Positions 1-7,406 are shown, numbered from the stretch's first letter. The stretch: DNA of 27,586 nt from a virus (IMGVR_UViG_3300018080_000506:1-27586); one strand, 5' to 3'. Numbers and translations: made by a program. The notes: generated from the letters alone by a model not told the origin.

Positions 1-174
1 GCCTCAAACAGCAGATATGGTTCAACTGACAATCTGTTTAATTATACTGATACGGAAAAGGAGGTGTTAAACAAGATCGGAGAAAATGAACTGACGTATT
101 TTGGCAATTATTTTGATTGCGAACCTATGGGCAGTCAAGTTACAAACCTAAAAATTGTTAAAGAGGAGAAATAA
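1..174 (+). CDS. C-terminal end of an unidentified upstream gene (partial)
   Basis: The first frame is open from base 1 and stops with TAA at 172-174, giving the last 57 residues of a protein that begins outside the window. The fragment is polar and ends in a charged tail (KIVKEEK). No motif is recognised. A ribosome binding site (AAGAGGAGAA, about 160-170) lies in its last codons, and the next gene starts 3 nt after the stop, so the two are probably co-transcribed and translationally coupled. Confidence 0.75.
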   Translation, partial: ASNSRYGSTDNLFNYTDTEKEVLNKIGENELTYFGNYFDCEPMGSQVTNLKIVKEEK

Positions 175-177
175 GTA

Positions 178-960
178 ATGTCAATTTATGATGATTATGA
201 TGAACTCGAAGATGCCGAAGATGATGGCGACTTTGACGATGATGAATGGGAAGAGGATGACGAGGAGATGGTATTAGTCGTTACATTTAACGGCTCATAT
301 AAAAAATACCACTACTACACTGATGATGATACTCTCAGTAAAGGTGATAAACTTCGTATCCGACAGTATCAGAACAGAGAAACCACTGTAACTGTTGTGG
401 GGTATAGTTCAACTGATGCACATGCCTCCAGAAAAATTAATATCATCGAAAAAATTAAACCCGGAAGAACAAATAAATTTAAGGAAGGAAATACAAACAC
501 CATGAAAAAGAAAACTACAAAAGTTGTCCAGAGCGCAAAGGGAGCCATTACAGAAGCCAAAGATGTTGCAATCAAATTTCAGAAAGGCAGTGCCGTTATC
601 GTTGCTGTTAAAACTGCTATCAATGAATCAGAACTGGTACCTGAAAAAGTCAAAGAACTTGTAACTGCCGGTAACAAAATTTCTGATCTGATCATTGGCT
701 TGACTCTCCAGGTCGTTGCTGAAACCTTTACAGATTCCGAAATCATTCAGGAAGCGGCACAGACTGCCAATTTTACTGGTGCTGTCAATGCGTCTGCCGA
801 TTTCACTATGCTCCAGGACATGATTGAAGGTGTTGTCGGTTCTGCTGTCCAGAAAATCAATCCCAAAGCTGATGATAAAAGCGATGTTGATGAAAATGTT
901 GGTTCTGATATCCCTGCCGGTGCAGAAACTTCTGGCGGTAACGCTAAAGCAGAAAAATAA
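178..960 (+). CDS. acidic two-part phage protein, function unknown
   Basis: 260 aa. Residues 1-30 are almost all Asp/Glu. Residues about 32-92 look like a small beta-domain (YHYYTDDDTLSKGDKLRI, then TVTVVGYSSTDAHAS) of a type seen in hypothetical phage proteins. Residues 109-225 are helical and alanine/valine rich, and the C-terminus is acidic and Ala/Gly-rich. An AAGGAAGG stretch at 481-488 precedes an in-frame ATG at 502 (Met109), so a separate C-terminal product of about 151 aa is possible. Codon choice is less AT-biased than in the small genes downstream, which suggests strong expression. The gene is closed by a terminator. No enzymatic motif is visible and the function is unknown. Confidence 0.85.
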   Translation: MSIYDDYDELEDAEDDGDFDDDEWEEDDEEMVLVVTFNGSYKKYHYYTDDDTLSKGDKLRIRQYQNRETTVTVVGYSSTDAHASRKINIIEKIKPGRTNKFKEGNTNTMKKKTTKVVQSAKGAITEAKDVAIKFQKGSAVIVAVKTAINESELVPEKVKELVTAGNKISDLIIGLTLQVVAETFTDSEIIQEAAQTANFTGAVNASADFTMLQDMIEGVVGSAVQKINPKADDKSDVDENVGSDIPAGAETSGGNAKAEK

Positions 961-991
961 ACCAACTTCACTATTATATTAATTTGAATAC

Positions 992-1033
992 TTAAAAATA
1001 GGATTCTCTTTAATCTGGGGATCCTATTTTTAA
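992..1033 (+). terminator. intrinsic terminator after the acidic protein gene
   Basis: A perfect inverted repeat pairs 992-1004 (TTAAAAATAGGAT) with 1021-1033. It extends inward through 1005-1008/1017-1020 with G-U pairs, leaving a loop of about 8 nt. The 5' arm carries an A-run and the 3' arm ends in five T residues, so it can work in both directions. It lies 31 nt after the stop of the 178-960 gene and directly abuts the ribosome binding site of the next gene, so it probably limits read-through. Confidence 0.8.
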
Positions 1034-1043
1034 AGGAGAAAGC

Positions 1044-1454
1044 ATGACAACCACTATTTTGAATAACAACAAAACAACTTCTTTTGGTGTAAGTGATGAG
1101 CAAATTGTCTTGGATTTTAATTCAGAAATGTTGACCGTGAAAAAAATGTCTGAAAAATACGGTATCAAACAGGACATTTTAAAAACTCGCATTGCAAAAC
1201 TGCAAAGAGCTGGAATCATTGGAAGAAAAAACAAAGTCGGAAAGATTGTTGCTCCTCCCAGAAAATTCAAATACAAGTATGATAAAAAAAACAAAGTCGG
1301 AAGTAAAATCTACGAACATGAGAAAAAATCCAACTCTAAAAAACCATCTCTCAGCGATATGCTTGGAGATATTGATAGTAAAGTTGAAAAAACCAGCATA
1401 TCAACTCTCCACAAAGAAATGCTTGTGGAAATCCTTCATAAACTCATAGTGTAA
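1044..1454 (+). CDS. small helix-turn-helix DNA-binding protein
   Basis: 136 aa, with an AAAGGAG site (1032-1038) ahead of the ATG. Residues about 18-60 have the pattern of a helix-turn-helix or winged-helix unit (LTVKKMSEKYGIKQDILKTR, followed by IAKLQRAGIIGRK), with a lysine-rich stretch after it (residues 60-100). This is most likely a DNA-binding regulator. The HTH call is from pattern only. It is followed after 13 nt by a second DNA-binding protein gene, so the pair probably forms one unit downstream of the 992-1033 terminator. Confidence 0.75.
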   Translation: MTTTILNNNKTTSFGVSDEQIVLDFNSEMLTVKKMSEKYGIKQDILKTRIAKLQRAGIIGRKNKVGKIVAPPRKFKYKYDKKNKVGSKIYEHEKKSNSKKPSLSDMLGDIDSKVEKTSISTLHKEMLVEILHKLIV

Positions 1455-1467
1455 AGAGAGGACACAA

Positions 1468-1974
1468 ATGTTAAAAATCAAAAATGCCAGAGTAGCAAAA
1501 GCGATCAAATTGATAAATCTGTCCATCATTGAATTCATTGTATCCAGAAAGGGCAAAACAACTATCACAGAACTGGAAGAATTCATAAACATCAAAGAAC
1601 TCAGCACCGATCTTGTTGCCAATCTGCTGAAAATTCTTGTCAAAGAAAACAATCTGAAAATTGACGGAGATAAGCTGATTGGCAGTGTTGCGAACCTTAA
1701 AAAGATCATGAGGGATGAACAGATATCATTGCCTTCCTGTTTCGGTCATCCTTGGAGTGAAGATGATTATATTGAACTTTCACGGTTGCAGATGGATGGG
1801 ATACCAGTTCATAACATTGCCGCAAAAATGAAACGAACGGAACAATCTGTCCGTATGCAATCGTCTTCATTACGGAAAGCGTACAAACTGATCCCGATTG
1901 TGAAAAATAACCCAATCGTGCTTGACTTTGTGAAGACTACATCCTTTCCAAACGTCAACATCAAAAAGAATTAG
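1468..1974 (+). CDS. Myb/SANT-like DNA-binding protein
   Basis: 168 aa. Residues 94-137 form a Myb/SANT-like unit beginning HPWSEDDYIELSRLQMDG and continuing with NIAAKMKRTEQSVRMQSSSL, the arrangement seen in many phage regulators. The N-terminal 75 residues look winged-helix-like (FIVSRKGKTTITELEEFI). The ribosome binding site is GAGAGG just upstream. It lies in tandem with another predicted DNA-binding protein. The likely role is transcription regulation of phage genes; the target is unknown. Confidence 0.75.
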   Translation: MLKIKNARVAKAIKLINLSIIEFIVSRKGKTTITELEEFINIKELSTDLVANLLKILVKENNLKIDGDKLIGSVANLKKIMRDEQISLPSCFGHPWSEDDYIELSRLQMDGIPVHNIAAKMKRTEQSVRMQSSSLRKAYKLIPIVKNNPIVLDFVKTTSFPNVNIKKN

Positions 1975-1982
1975 AGGTAACA

Positions 1983-2177
1983 ATGATCGCACCAAAAGAA
2001 AAACCAGTTATTGAAGGTGAAATGGATGGAAACGCTTTCTTTATTATCGGCACAATCAAAAAAGCATTAAAAAGAGCCGGCGCTGATGATGAATACATTG
2101 AAAAGTATGCTACGGAAGCAACTTCTGGAGATTATGATCATCTGTTGCAAGTATCAATGGAATATGCAGAATTTTAA
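1983..2177 (+). CDS. conserved small phage protein (MDGNAF...SGDYDHLL family)
   Basis: 64 aa. The motifs MDGNAFFIIGTIKKALKRAG and EATSGDYDHLL match a small protein I recognise as very common in phages and prophages of many hosts, with no assigned function. It is one intact alpha-helical domain without cysteines or membrane segments. AGAGGTAAC lies just ahead of the ATG, which is 8 nt after the preceding stop. Family recognition is fairly secure; the function is unknown. Confidence 0.8.
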   Translation: MIAPKEKPVIEGEMDGNAFFIIGTIKKALKRAGADDEYIEKYATEATSGDYDHLLQVSMEYAEF

Positions 2178-2195
2178 AACAGGAGTATTAGAATA

Positions 2196-2636
2196 ATGGA
2201 TAAATGTTGCGAACTATTATTTCAAATGATGAAAGATTTGGTAAAGAATGCGGAAGATGTTGTCTGGCTCACAGATATTGAAACGGTGTTTGATCGACTT
2301 GTAGACATCTATCAAACATGCGGCGGAGATATGAATATTCTCCACAAAGAATTCCCTGATTATCCTATATGCGATCCAGCAAACACAGAAACTTTGATTT
2401 TTGATGAAGTCATATCAATTGATCCTGGCGACACGGTTCTATGCGATTGGTGCAACAAAGATTGGACTGCAATAGATATAAGCGGTGGTTTTATGTTTGA
2501 AAGCAAAGCAACCTGTCCAGAATGTGCGCCAAGTATGGAAAAGAAAATTGCTCAGTACAATGAAACGCATTTAATCAAAAGCAGATGTCCGGCAGATATG
2601 TCTTTTGCTGACTGGATTCGTGACGTAATCAGATGA
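2196..2636 (+). CDS. zinc-ribbon protein, function unknown
   Basis: 146 aa. Two CxxC pairs (C83/C86 in LCDWC and C107/C110 in TCPEC) form a probable zinc ribbon. The C-terminal motif CPADMSFADWIRDVIR resembles tails of other hypothetical phage proteins. The N-terminus is helical. The ribosome binding site is AGGAG (about 2181-2185). The zinc ribbon suggests nucleic-acid or protein contact, but no enzyme motif is seen. Confidence 0.75.
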   Translation: MDKCCELLFQMMKDLVKNAEDVVWLTDIETVFDRLVDIYQTCGGDMNILHKEFPDYPICDPANTETLIFDEVISIDPGDTVLCDWCNKDWTAIDISGGFMFESKATCPECAPSMEKKIAQYNETHLIKSRCPADMSFADWIRDVIR

Positions 2637-2789
2637 TTGGTCCGCCTGAACCAATTCATGAAAAATCAGGGCTTTGAAGCGTGAAACAGAAGGAGATTAT
2701 TGCTAAATCAGTTTGAAGTTTGCCATGAGGCATTCTGGAGTAGGGCTTAGAATACATGCTGTTCACCTGTAAGCGCCAAGGGAGAAAAA
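2637..2789 (+). other. intergenic leader with possible 16-codon peptide and small hairpins
   Basis: This is 153 nt without a normal gene. A hairpin ATTGGT/ACCAAT (2636-2655) overlaps the upstream stop. AAGGAG (2690-2695) is ideally placed before a TTG at 2700 that opens a 16-codon frame ending in TAG at 2748-2750. That frame is in phase with the downstream gene at 2790. Small hairpins follow (TGCC-ATGA-GGCA; ATTCT/AGAAT). It could be a translated leader, a decayed gene start, or a structured 5' leader. No tRNA fold could be made. Confidence 0.3.
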
Positions 2790-3017
2790 ATGACAAAATT
2801 TAATTATGACCTTTATAATCATTTTAGAAAAAACCCAATCCCAATTAACTGGGCAAAAAGAATTGATAAGTTTGTGCCAAGCAAAGGCATTGTTACAAAG
2901 CACGATTGGGATATGTGGAGAAAACTTGAAGCAAGAAGATCACAAAATGCCGCATATAATGCTTGCAGAAATACAAACGAACAATTAGGTGGTCTTTGGG
3001 CGAAACTTTATCATTGA
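2790..3017 (+). CDS. small hypothetical phage protein
   Basis: 75 aa, basic and tryptophan-containing, with no cysteines or membrane segment. AAGGGAG lies about 8 nt before the ATG, which supports this start. No family is recognised. It follows the 153-nt leader and is followed by another non-coding stretch, so it may be a single-gene transcript. Confidence 0.65.
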   Translation: MTKFNYDLYNHFRKNPIPINWAKRIDKFVPSKGIVTKHDWDMWRKLEARRSQNAAYNACRNTNEQLGGLWAKLYH

Positions 3018-3184
3018 AAAACGCTCTTTTAAGCGTGTTTAAAGTTTTATGCATGTACGTGTATCAGTTTTGTTTAAAACGAGCTTATTTCTGAGTAGGA
3101 TTCAACATGAATAAACAATTAATCAACAAATGAAAGCAGTATTTGAATGTAATTTTTACAAACACATAACAAAGGGAGAACCGA
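3018..3184 (+). other. non-coding gap with weak terminator-like hairpin
   Basis: This is 167 nt without a supported gene. ACGCT (3021-3025) pairs with AGCGT (3032-3036) around CTTTTA, flanked by AAA and TTT, a weak terminator-like hairpin just after the stop codon. A longer imperfect repeat relates AAGCGTGTTTAAA (about 3031) to TTTAAAACGAGCTT (about 3073). AAAGGGAG before 3185 is the next ribosome binding site. No consensus promoter was found. Confidence 0.35.
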
Positions 3185-4150
3185 ATGGAATTTAAAGATT
3201 TCAAAACAGCAATCAGCGAAAGACTTGCCGAAATGACCAAAGAAAAAACATTGTATGTTACCGATGTTTCAAAAGATTTAATGTGGGAAAGATATCTGGA
3301 AAGTTTTCCAGAAGGAACAAATCCCATTTTTATTGAACGTACCGAACATGACTGCAACTGCTGTAAACAATTCATCAGAGATTGTGGTAACGTTGTTGCC
3401 ATAAACAAAGATCTTGAATTTGAATCAATCTGGGATATTAATATCGGCGGACATTATCAGGCCGTTGCAGATGAGATGGCGCTTTTGGTAAAATTTGCAG
3501 GAATTAAAGATAAATACTTGCATTATCAGAAACGACTTGGAACAGACTTTAATCACAGAGAATTTGAAGATGGGAAAATAGTTAAATTTGAACATTTTCA
3601 TTTCCTTCTGCCGTTTAAGTTTGTCAATCGTGACGATCTTGAAAGCACACTGTCGATGTATCGTGCAAATGTTCATGTTTTTAAAAGAGGTCTGGAAGAA
3701 ATCACAAAAGAAGCATTGCAAATTGTTCTGGAACTCATTGATCAAGATTCACTTTACAGGGGACAGGAGCACAGAGTTGCCGTTCAATCTTTCATCAAAC
3801 TGAAAGAAAAAGGTTATCTTAATCTTGCTACTCTCGGTGCTGTTGATAGATTCTGCTGGAAATATGCAACAAAACCAGGTGCACGTATTAGAAATACTGC
3901 TATCGGTACTTTGCTGATTGATATCTCAGAGGGCATGGATTTGACTCAGGCTGTCAAACGCTTTGAATCAAAGGTTGCTCCTGAAAATTACAAACGTCCA
4001 ACTGCCTTGATCACAGAGTCCATGATCAAAAAAGCTCAGAAGAAAATTGAGTCTCTTGGGTATACGAATTCTTTGCCCAGAAGAAATGCCGTGATGGATG
4101 ACCTGACCATTAACAATGTTTTGTTTGCTGATCGTGATACCAAAACATAA
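3185..4150 (+). CDS. conserved phage protein, possibly missing its usual C-terminal half
   Basis: 321 aa. It contains a Cys-rich patch (C57, C59, C60, C67; EHDCNCCKQFIRDC), a central helical region with LYRGQEHRVAV, and the C-terminal signature VAPENYKRPTALITESMI followed by DDLTINNVLFADR. From memory this is a widespread phage protein without a proven role, and relatives continue well past the NNVLFADR motif into a second domain. Here the protein ends six residues or fewer after that motif. A promoter and a new gene follow at once. The truncation is an inference from recalled relatives. The open reading frame is intact and has ordinary codon use, so the gene is probably expressed. Confidence 0.8.
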   Translation: MEFKDFKTAISERLAEMTKEKTLYVTDVSKDLMWERYLESFPEGTNPIFIERTEHDCNCCKQFIRDCGNVVAINKDLEFESIWDINIGGHYQAVADEMALLVKFAGIKDKYLHYQKRLGTDFNHREFEDGKIVKFEHFHFLLPFKFVNRDDLESTLSMYRANVHVFKRGLEEITKEALQIVLELIDQDSLYRGQEHRVAVQSFIKLKEKGYLNLATLGAVDRFCWKYATKPGARIRNTAIGTLLIDISEGMDLTQAVKRFESKVAPENYKRPTALITESMIKKAQKKIESLGYTNSLPRRNAVMDDLTINNVLFADRDTKT

Positions 4151-4192
4151 ATAAACATTTTTGTTGATTTTTTAATCTAAAGTGTTTATTAT
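4150..4192 (+). promoter_or_regulatory. sigma70-type promoter flanked by an 8-bp dyad
   Basis: TTGATT (4164-4169) and TATTAT (4187-4192) are separated by exactly 17 bp. The perfect inverted repeat AATAAACA (4150-4157) / TGTTTATT (4183-4190) encloses the promoter and overlaps the -10 box. The first gene downstream encodes a ribbon-helix-helix protein, so the dyad is a natural candidate for an autoregulatory operator. Confidence 0.7.
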
Positions 4193-4231
4193 TATTTAAA
4201 GTACAAATTTACTACAAACAAGGAGTTGAAA

Positions 4232-4405
4232 ATGGCCGCAACAAGATTGAGTTTTAGTTACCCAGAAAAAATGAAAAAAAGATTGATAGTTTTGGCAAAA
4301 AAGGACAGCAGAAGCTTGTCTTCATATGTTCAAAGCATTTTGGCAAAACATATTGAAGATGTAAAGACGAAAAGAAAAAAGAAAACCAAAAAAGTCAAGA
4401 AATAA
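4232..4405 (+). CDS. ribbon-helix-helix (CopG/Arc-like) DNA-binding protein
   Basis: 57 aa. Residues 4-9 (TRLSFS) form the predicted beta-strand, residues about 11-23 helix A, and 28-43 helix B (LSSYVQSILAKHI). A lysine-rich tail follows. This is the pattern of ribbon-helix-helix repressors, which bind DNA as dimers through the paired strands. AAGGAG is placed 7 nt before the ATG. It is the first gene after the 4164-4192 promoter, whose dyad may be its operator. It probably represses or tunes the following coiled-coil and helicase genes. Confidence 0.8.
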   Translation: MAATRLSFSYPEKMKKRLIVLAKKDSRSLSSYVQSILAKHIEDVKTKRKKKTKKVKK

Positions 4406-4432
4406 AACAAAAACTTTAATTGGAGAAAAACA

Positions 4433-4792
4433 ATGGCAGATATTATTACATTAAAAGGCAAGAAAGCATTACTTTTGGCAGAAGCTTGTAAACTCAGCAA
4501 AGAGCAAAAGAAAATCAAAGCTCGCTTGGAAAAAATTAAAAAAAAGCTTGATTTGGAAAAGGGTTCTTACATGAACAAGGCAAACGACTCTGTGAATGTT
4601 TCTGAAACTGCCAAAATGTCCCCGATTGATCCCAAAAAAGTATTCATGTATATGAAGAAAAACAAACTTCGTGCCGAGTACTGGAAATGTGTGAAGGTTG
4701 CGTTAAAAGAACTCAGATTGCAGGTTCCGGAAAAAGTTGTTGACAAATGGGAACGAAAGATCAGTACAACCAAACGCTGGACTTTTAAATAG
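4433..4792 (+). CDS. coiled-coil phage protein, function unknown
   Basis: 119 aa. Residues 8-45 are a highly charged helix likely to be a coiled coil (LSKEQKKIKARLEKIKKKLD), followed by a basic C-terminal domain ending TTKRWTFK. The layout (MADIITLKGKKALLLAEA start, then SETAKMSPIDPKKVF) matches a small conserved protein I recall from other phages; its role is not known. GGAG precedes the ATG by 9 nt. It sits between the ribbon-helix-helix gene and the SF2 helicase in one probable operon. Confidence 0.75.
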   Translation: MADIITLKGKKALLLAEACKLSKEQKKIKARLEKIKKKLDLEKGSYMNKANDSVNVSETAKMSPIDPKKVFMYMKKNKLRAEYWKCVKVALKELRLQVPEKVVDKWERKISTTKRWTFK

Positions 4793-4819
4793 CAATACTT
4801 GTCTTGTAAAGAGGATAAA

Positions 4820-6157
4820 ATGACTGTTAAATTATACATAAAAGATGGAGCTTACTGGTATAACTTACCACGATCAGCACGAAAAAAAGTTAAAAAAGAT
4901 CTCACGTTTGATAATCCAGAATATGAAAATGCTAAAAAACAAGGCAAGTATATTGATCCTGATTTTCCAGATAAAATATTTCTCTTTCAAAATGAAGAAA
5001 AAAACTTCTGGACGCCTAAAGGTTATATCTATTATCTGAAAAGATTTTTAGAGAAAAAAGGTATCAAGCTTTTGGTAAAAGATAATTCTTCCAGATTTCA
5101 CAAACTTGATATCGAATTCAATGGGACCTTTCGTGATTACCAGGAAGAACTTATTGAAAAGGCAACTAAATATCCAGTTGGAATGGTTGAAGCACTTACT
5201 GGAGCAGGAAAAACAATCACTGCTTTTGGAATAATCAACAAAATCAAACAGCCTGTTTTGATTCTTGTTCATTCAAAAGAATTGTTGGATCAATGGCAGG
5301 AAGGCATTAAAAAGTTCTTTAATTATGATTGTGGGATTATGGGCGGTGGTAAAGTAGATATCAAAGATATCACCGTTGCCATTATCAATACCGCAGAAAA
5401 ACACGTTGATGATTTATCAAACAAATTTGGAATGTTAATCTGCGATGAAGGTCATCGTGCCGCAGGGAAAAGATTCAGAGATGTGATTAGTAAAGTGGAA
5501 GCAAAATTTCACTATCTGTTGTCAGCCACCCCGTTCAGGAGAGATGGACTGACTCTTATGCTTTATGCATTATTTGGTCCTAAAACAAAAGCTGATGTTA
5601 ATCGTTTAAGAAAAAAGGGATATGTTCTTGTCCCTGACATTATTCGAGTAAGATCAAACTTTAGACATCTATTTATAAACTACTCAAAAATGATCTCTGC
5701 AATGTGTTCTGATGACGATAGAAACAAACGTATAGCGTACTATGCAAACAACGATTTTAAGAAGTATAAGCAAGCACAAATCATCGTATCAGATAGAAAA
5801 AATCATTTAGAGAACATACAACAGCATTTAAAGATAAATTCTGAAATTCTGACAGGCTCAACCTCGAAAAAAGAAAGAAAAAGAATCTCGGATCTTGTAA
5901 AATCTGGCGGTGTCGATTGTTTGTTATCCACTTCTCAATTAATATCTGAGGGATATGATTCTCCAAACTTATCAGCAATAGTTCTTGGCACTCCGATAAG
6001 AGATAAGAAAAAACTTATTCAGGTTATAGGCAGATGCTTGCGTCCATCAGATGGAGCAAATCCAAGAGTTTATGATGTGAGAGATCCGGAAGTAAATGTC
6101 TTGAAATATTCTGGATACGCAAGAGATAAAATATATAAATCGGAATGGGGGAAATAA
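4820..6157 (+). CDS. SF2 DEAD/DEAH-box helicase (UvsW/XPB-like)
   Basis: 445 aa, an ATP-dependent nucleic acid helicase/translocase. The motifs are in order: a Q-like FRDYQ segment, Walker A TGAGKT with K131, motif II DEGH (209-212, a DEAH variant), motif III SAT (235-237), and motif VI QVIGRCLRP (401-409) in the second RecA-like domain. About 95 N-terminal residues precede the helicase core. Phage proteins of this kind (T4 UvsW) remodel replication forks and R-loops, which is the likely role here. I chose the ATG at 4820 because GAGG lies 6 nt upstream; a TTG at 4799 has no good site. The stop overlaps the next start (TAATG). Confidence 0.9.
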   Translation: MTVKLYIKDGAYWYNLPRSARKKVKKDLTFDNPEYENAKKQGKYIDPDFPDKIFLFQNEEKNFWTPKGYIYYLKRFLEKKGIKLLVKDNSSRFHKLDIEFNGTFRDYQEELIEKATKYPVGMVEALTGAGKTITAFGIINKIKQPVLILVHSKELLDQWQEGIKKFFNYDCGIMGGGKVDIKDITVAIINTAEKHVDDLSNKFGMLICDEGHRAAGKRFRDVISKVEAKFHYLLSATPFRRDGLTLMLYALFGPKTKADVNRLRKKGYVLVPDIIRVRSNFRHLFINYSKMISAMCSDDDRNKRIAYYANNDFKKYKQAQIIVSDRKNHLENIQQHLKINSEILTGSTSKKERKRISDLVKSGGVDCLLSTSQLISEGYDSPNLSAIVLGTPIRDKKKLIQVIGRCLRPSDGANPRVYDVRDPEVNVLKYSGYARDKIYKSEWGK

Positions 6158-6375
6158 TGGGCGAAGTATCGAACGACATTTTAAACGGAATCATGTGTCA
6201 AGATTGTGGTGTCTGGATGGATGATATGTTTTTGTACGATGAAACAGGTGAAACAACAGGAATCAACGATACAATGTGGGAAAATCCTCCAGGACATCCA
6301 AGAACATGTGCAGATTGTTTAAAAGATGTAGAAAACCTGAAAAAAGAAGACGATTTAAGAAACGAGGAGTATTAA
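6157..6375 (+). CDS. small zinc-finger protein
   Basis: 72 aa. C14/C17 (CQDC) and C51/C54 (CADC) make a probable four-cysteine zinc site around an acidic middle. The start at 6157 is preferred over the in-frame ATG at 6145 because it overlaps the helicase stop as TAATG and has GGGGG 6 nt upstream. The function is unknown. Confidence 0.7.
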   Translation: MGEVSNDILNGIMCQDCGVWMDDMFLYDETGETTGINDTMWENPPGHPRTCADCLKDVENLKKEDDLRNEEY

Positions 6376-6376
6376 A

Positions 6377-6598
6377 ATGTTCATAGGCACAGCATACTTT
6401 GCCAGTAAAATTGAAGCAATACGATGTTTTGAAAAAGACGGCATTAGTAGAAAAAGAGTTGAACAATATATCGAGGAAAAAATCATTCGAATCGGTGTCC
6501 CAAAAGTTAAAAGTGAATTTGATCTTTGCCTTGATGAAGATGGAAGATATTGGACAAAGAAAGTGGTAAAAAAGGGAAATGTAAATGAATCCATTTGA
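6377..6598 (+). CDS. small conserved phage protein (GTAYFASK-type)
   Basis: 73 aa. The N-terminus FIGTAYFASKIEAIRCF, followed by KRVEQYIEEKIIRIGVPKV, matches a small alpha/beta protein I recall from many phage early regions, with no assigned function. CGAGGAG lies 6 nt before the ATG. Its end overlaps the start of the tiny membrane protein gene at 6585. Confidence 0.7.
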   Translation: MFIGTAYFASKIEAIRCFEKDGISRKRVEQYIEEKIIRIGVPKVKSEFDLCLDEDGRYWTKKVVKKGNVNESI

Positions 6599-6686
6599 AA
6601 CGTTTGAAAAATACAAAATTGATATACTTCTGTTACTTGTTTTGCTGTCTGTTTGCTACGGCCTGTATACTTATTTCAAGTTTTAA
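6585..6686 (+). CDS. 33-aa single-pass membrane peptide
   Basis: 33 aa, with a predicted membrane helix at residues 13-31 (DILLLLVLLSVCYGLYTYF). It overlaps the previous gene by 14 nt in another frame, and AAAGGGAAA is placed before the ATG. The long hydrophobic run argues against chance. The role is unknown. It is one of four tiny membrane proteins in the window. Confidence 0.55.
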   Translation: MNPFETFEKYKIDILLLLVLLSVCYGLYTYFKF

Positions 6687-6748
6687 CGTTTTATTAATAC
6701 TGTGACATGCTTTTTACATAAAACACGCTTAAATGAGAGATTTTGAAT

Positions 6749-7021
6749 ATGACAAAAATAAACAAAAATACAAATATAGAGTCTTTAAAAGAATTCTGTC
6801 TCGGTGAAGAAACAATTAATATTTTTCCTCTTGAAATTCCAAAAGAAGGAACTAAAGTTGATGATTTTTATAATTTCCATATTCATAAAGTAAACCCTTC
6901 TACCATGTTCAACGTTGAATGCAAATCTGATATAAAATGTCCAATCTGTGAAATACTAAAACCCAAAACTAAATGGCAGAAAATAAAAGAAAGGATATTT
7001 AAATTATGGGATCTCAAATAA
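6749..7021 (+). CDS. mini-protein resembling the zinc subdomain of the gp32-like SSB
   Basis: 90 aa. H46-x11-C58-x5-C64-x2-C67 (ending KCPICEILK) parallels H92-x11-C104-x8-C113-x2-C116 (ending PCPICEFLK) in the single-strand binding protein at 26680. Nearby segments also match: NIFPLEIP against DIIPFEAG, and FHIHKVN against LFVHTNI. It lacks the rest of the SSB fold and the acidic tail. It may be a zinc-binding fragment that contacts SSB partners, or a decaying duplicate. The ATG at 6749 has GAGAGA upstream; a TTG at 6743 is possible. Similarity was judged by eye. Confidence 0.65.
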   Translation: MTKINKNTNIESLKEFCLGEETINIFPLEIPKEGTKVDDFYNFHIHKVNPSTMFNVECKSDIKCPICEILKPKTKWQKIKERIFKLWDLK

Positions 7022-7152
7022 TTCCGTTCATCTTTGCAATTGGATCTATAATTGCTATTCCAGCAATTGTCTACTTATGTGGAATAACTGTTACATGTAT
7101 TCTGATCGACAAAGAAGACAAAACAAGCCCTAAATGCTGGAAGGATTTATAA
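7006..7152 (+). CDS. 48-aa membrane protein
   Basis: 48 aa. Residues 5-34 are hydrophobic (IIPFIFAIGSIIAIPAIVYL onward), followed by a charged tail with a cysteine. It overlaps the previous gene by 16 nt and its stop overlaps the next start (TAATG), typical of this region. AAAGGA lies about 12 nt upstream. The function is unknown. Confidence 0.6.
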   Translation: MGSQIIPFIFAIGSIIAIPAIVYLCGITVTCILIDKEDKTSPKCWKDL

Positions 7153-7406
7153 TGGCACAAAAAATAGGCGAAGGTCCAATTGGATTTGTAAGGGATATTG
7201 AGATAAATCTTGATGTGCCAAAGATGATTACAGTCATGTCAGTGAGTGAAGAACACACGGAACATATACGAGCGTTACAACTTTTCTCAAATTTAATGGA
7301 TGCCGTTGTGATCAGAGCAATAGAACTTGAAGATGTTCAATTGCTGGAACTTATGGCAAAAATGAAACTGATAACTAAAAGAGAAGAGGATCCAGATAAT
7401 GTGTAA
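7152..7406 (+). CDS. small hypothetical protein
   Basis: 84 aa, acidic, mixed alpha/beta, without cysteines. The start at 7152 is preferred to the in-frame ATG at 7134 because of GGAAGGA at 7139-7145 and the TAATG overlap with the membrane protein gene. No family is recognised. It overlaps the next gene by 8 nt, so it belongs to a coupled run. Confidence 0.65.
   Translation: MAQKIGEGPIGFVRDIEINLDVPKMITVMSVSEEHTEHIRALQLFSNLMDAVVIRAIELEDVQLLELMAKMKLITKREEDPDNV

Noticed and set aside
2637-2789. Possible tRNA or tRNA-like RNA in the gap before 2790
   Set aside because: GTTCACC resembles a T-loop, but no 5-bp T-stem, acceptor stem or anticodon arm can be built around it.
3049-3114. 21-codon open frame starting at ATG 3049
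   Set aside because: No ribosome binding site and no coding character; kept as non-coding.
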